In this document: positions 31,585-32,447 of the stretch, piece by piece | Layout: the number at the start of each line of letters is the position of its first letter | Position numbering within the stretch: the first letter of the stretch is position 1 | Source: a virus | IMG/VR virus record: IMGVR_UViG_3300021478_000254 | Location: 1 to 32,447 of that record | Length of the DNA stretch: 32,447 nt | Strand: one strand, 5' to 3' | The notes under the pieces: model-generated | Told to the model about the DNA's origin: nothing | What the model saw: only the letters and a program-made list of their open reading frames with translations | Database searches by the model: none | Position numbers and translations under genes: made by a program

Positions 31585-31779
31585 ATGATTCTCATCCACT
31601 TCGCGGTTGGTCTCATCATCGTGACCGTGGTTTCAATGTTCTTCAGGAACAGTGCCAAACCAGACTCAGTCAAGCAAGCTGAGTGGGACGCCATGATTGA
31701 CGCCAAGTCCAGAGACAAACATGGCAGGAGACTGTCACTGGAGGAGTTTGCTGAACGCAACGCCAGAAACCAGCGATAA
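31585..31779 (+). CDS. Small membrane-anchored protein
   Basis: 64 residues from ATG 31585, with GGGGGTGG upstream. Residues 1-20 (MILIHFAVGLIIVTVVSMFF) form an N-terminal membrane helix, followed by a charged helical domain (SVKQAEWDAMIDAKSRDKHG, LEEFAERNARNQR). It has an anchor-plus-soluble-tail shape. The gene ends at the terminator at 31779-31800. A part in lysis (spanin-like or holin partner) is possible but not shown by any motif. Confidence 0.55.
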   Translation: MILIHFAVGLIIVTVVSMFFRNSAKPDSVKQAEWDAMIDAKSRDKHGRRLSLEEFAERNARNQR

Positions 31780-31800
31780 TGGGGCATCAGCCCCATTTTT
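31779..31800 (+). terminator. Rho-independent terminator
   Basis: ATGGGGC (31779-31785), loop ATCA, GCCCCAT (31790-31796), then TTTTT. A textbook stem with T-run, overlapping the stop of the preceding gene. It ends the rightward transcription unit. Confidence 0.85.
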
Positions 31801-31840
31801 CGTGACCATGAATCTCAAAAATTGACGTTCATTCATTGGC

Positions 31841-31985
31841 ATCAATGGCTGATGATTGTCAAACTGATTTCCCAATGGTTGATCCCAATATTTGATTCAA
31901 AAGTTGATGATTGATATTTGACCTTGGTGGCGCCCAATCAATGGCTGATGACCACCAATATGATTTCCCAATGGTTGATACCAAT
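31841..31985. repeat. Duplicated block, period 96 bases
   Basis: ATCAATGGCTGATGA occurs at 31841-31855 and 31937-31951. TGATTTCCCAATGGTTGAT occurs at 31865-31883 and 31961-31979. In both copies the two words are nine bases apart with different spacers, and CCAAT follows after one base. The distance between copies is 96 bases. Confidence 0.85.
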
Positions 31986-31996
31986 TACTGAATTGA

Positions 31997-32028
31997 TTAC
32001 TGATGGTTTACTGATGGTTTACTGATGG
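31997..32028. repeat. Tandem TTACTGATGG, three copies
   Basis: TTACTGATGG at 31997-32006, 32008-32017 and 32019-32028, i.e. period 11 with a single T between copies. The period is close to one helix turn, as in iterons bound by replication initiators. Confidence 0.8.
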
Positions 32029-32131
32029 ATGTGCCCACCAGCAGAGTGGTTACCATTGAACCATCAACCATTGATTGACCATCACCACCCACCAAAGACG
32101 CGCCACCATGGGATTCACTACCAGCTAAGCT

Positions 32132-32344
32132 GTCCTGTTAGTCCTGTTATTTTTCATATATAATAGGACATAAAAAGCGCAACGATTACAACAGGTTACG
32201 GCGACCAGTCCTGTTAGTCCTGTTTGTCCTGTTACCATTTTCATATGCGAGGCGTCTTTTTCATACCTCTTTCCCACCCATAACAGGACTGATCAATGGT
32301 GGCCGAAAAACCCTGCAATAACAAGGACTTAGCCTGTCCCGTTA
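32132..32344. repeat. GTCCTGTTA iteron-like cluster
   Basis: GTCCTGTTA at 32132-32140, 32141-32149, 32208-32216, 32226-32234, plus GTCCTGTTT at 32217-32225. Inverted copy TAACAGGAC at 32281-32289, and a one-mismatch copy GTCCCGTTA at 32336-32344. The two direct groups have a nine-base period and flank an AT-rich segment. Confidence 0.75.
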
Positions 32345-32365
32345 CGGTTTTTCAGAAACCGGACA

Positions 32366-32387
32366 AAACATATTTTCACTGTATAAT
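32366..32387 (+). promoter_or_regulatory. Weak promoter candidate at the right end
   Basis: TATAAT at 32382-32387. CGGACA lies 16 bases upstream (matches the -35 consensus at four positions). It may drive a gene beyond the window; this is a weak guess. Confidence 0.3.
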
Positions 32388-32447
32388 TAATTAGAATTCT
32401 CTATCTGGCTTATAGAGACTGAAATCAAAATCAGTATTTCCTTTAAG

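Larger units (their letters stand above)
31801..32447. other. Repeat-rich gene-free region at right end, candidate origin or control array
   Basis: About 650 bases without a supported gene on either strand. It holds a 96-base-spaced duplicated block, a three-copy 11-base tandem, at least five GTCCTGTT-type direct repeats with inverted copies, an AT-rich part (about 32150-32175), and a TATAAT near 32382. The parts resemble iterons plus an unwinding element. The gene to the right is outside the window. Confidence 0.5.

Noticed and set aside
31398-31796. Minus-strand 132-codon frame across the terminator and the two membrane genes
   Set aside because: It overlaps a perfect terminator and two plus-strand genes with good ribosome sites; its composition is not gene-like.
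31841-32344. CRISPR array
   Set aside because: Repeats are short, of several families and with unequal spacing; no repeat-spacer regularity and no cas genes.

Overview
The window is part of a tailed bacteriophage (or prophage) genome with a contractile tail, i.e. a myovirus morphotype. The evidence is an uninterrupted leftward (minus-strand) late block that runs from terminase (about 24.4 kb) through portal, prohead protease, cement protein, major capsid protein, connector/neck proteins, tail sheath, tail tube, a frameshifted tail-assembly chaperone, tape measure, baseplate hub, Dit-like protein, Pam3-gp18-like plug, spike, gp25-like wedge and gpJ-like wedge, to a tail protein that is cut by position 1. 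The head genes look like the DUF1073 portal / DUF2184 capsid group, and the baseplate resembles the compact type known from cyanophage Pam3 and many proteobacterial prophages. The sequence is mostly AT-rich. The host cannot be named from the sequence. No integrase, repressor, lysis cassette, polymerase or complete replication gene is visible.

Layout. 1-24685 (minus): packaging, head and tail genes. They are tightly coupled, and many junctions are TAATG, ATGA, TTGA or TAGTG overlaps. The few untranslated gaps (after portal, around the capsid gene) hold hairpins. About 24686-25056: a divergent control region with a small Cys-rich ORF, two inverted repeats and a plausible rightward promoter. 25057-30653 (plus): about 18 small genes, starting with a NusG-like protein. 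They include several small Cys-rich (zinc-binding-like) proteins, a PD-(D/E)XK/VRR-NUC-like nuclease, a second collagen-like protein and a MazG-like protein. 30654-31437: a GC-rich segment with one gene of unknown function and a strong stem-loop terminator, which looks like an inserted moron. 31470-31800: two small membrane proteins and a textbook terminator. 31801-32447: gene-free DNA with several families of short repeats, possibly a replication origin or a regulatory array ahead of the next module.

How it works together. TerL packages DNA through the DUF1073 portal into a prohead matured by a NUDIX-protease-coiled-coil fusion protein. Sheath and tube assemble on a baseplate whose tape measure carries two embedded cell-wall-hydrolase-like domains. 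The tail-assembly chaperone is made in two forms through a canonical T_TTA_AAT -1 slippery site. The virion is probably decorated with collagen-like, Ig-like and Pro-rich repeat proteins. The rightward operon is probably expressed earlier and may depend on the NusG-like factor; that timing is inference. The least explained parts are the rightward small-gene operon, the GC-rich moron, the repeat array at the right end, and the RBS-covering RNA structure after the capsid gene.
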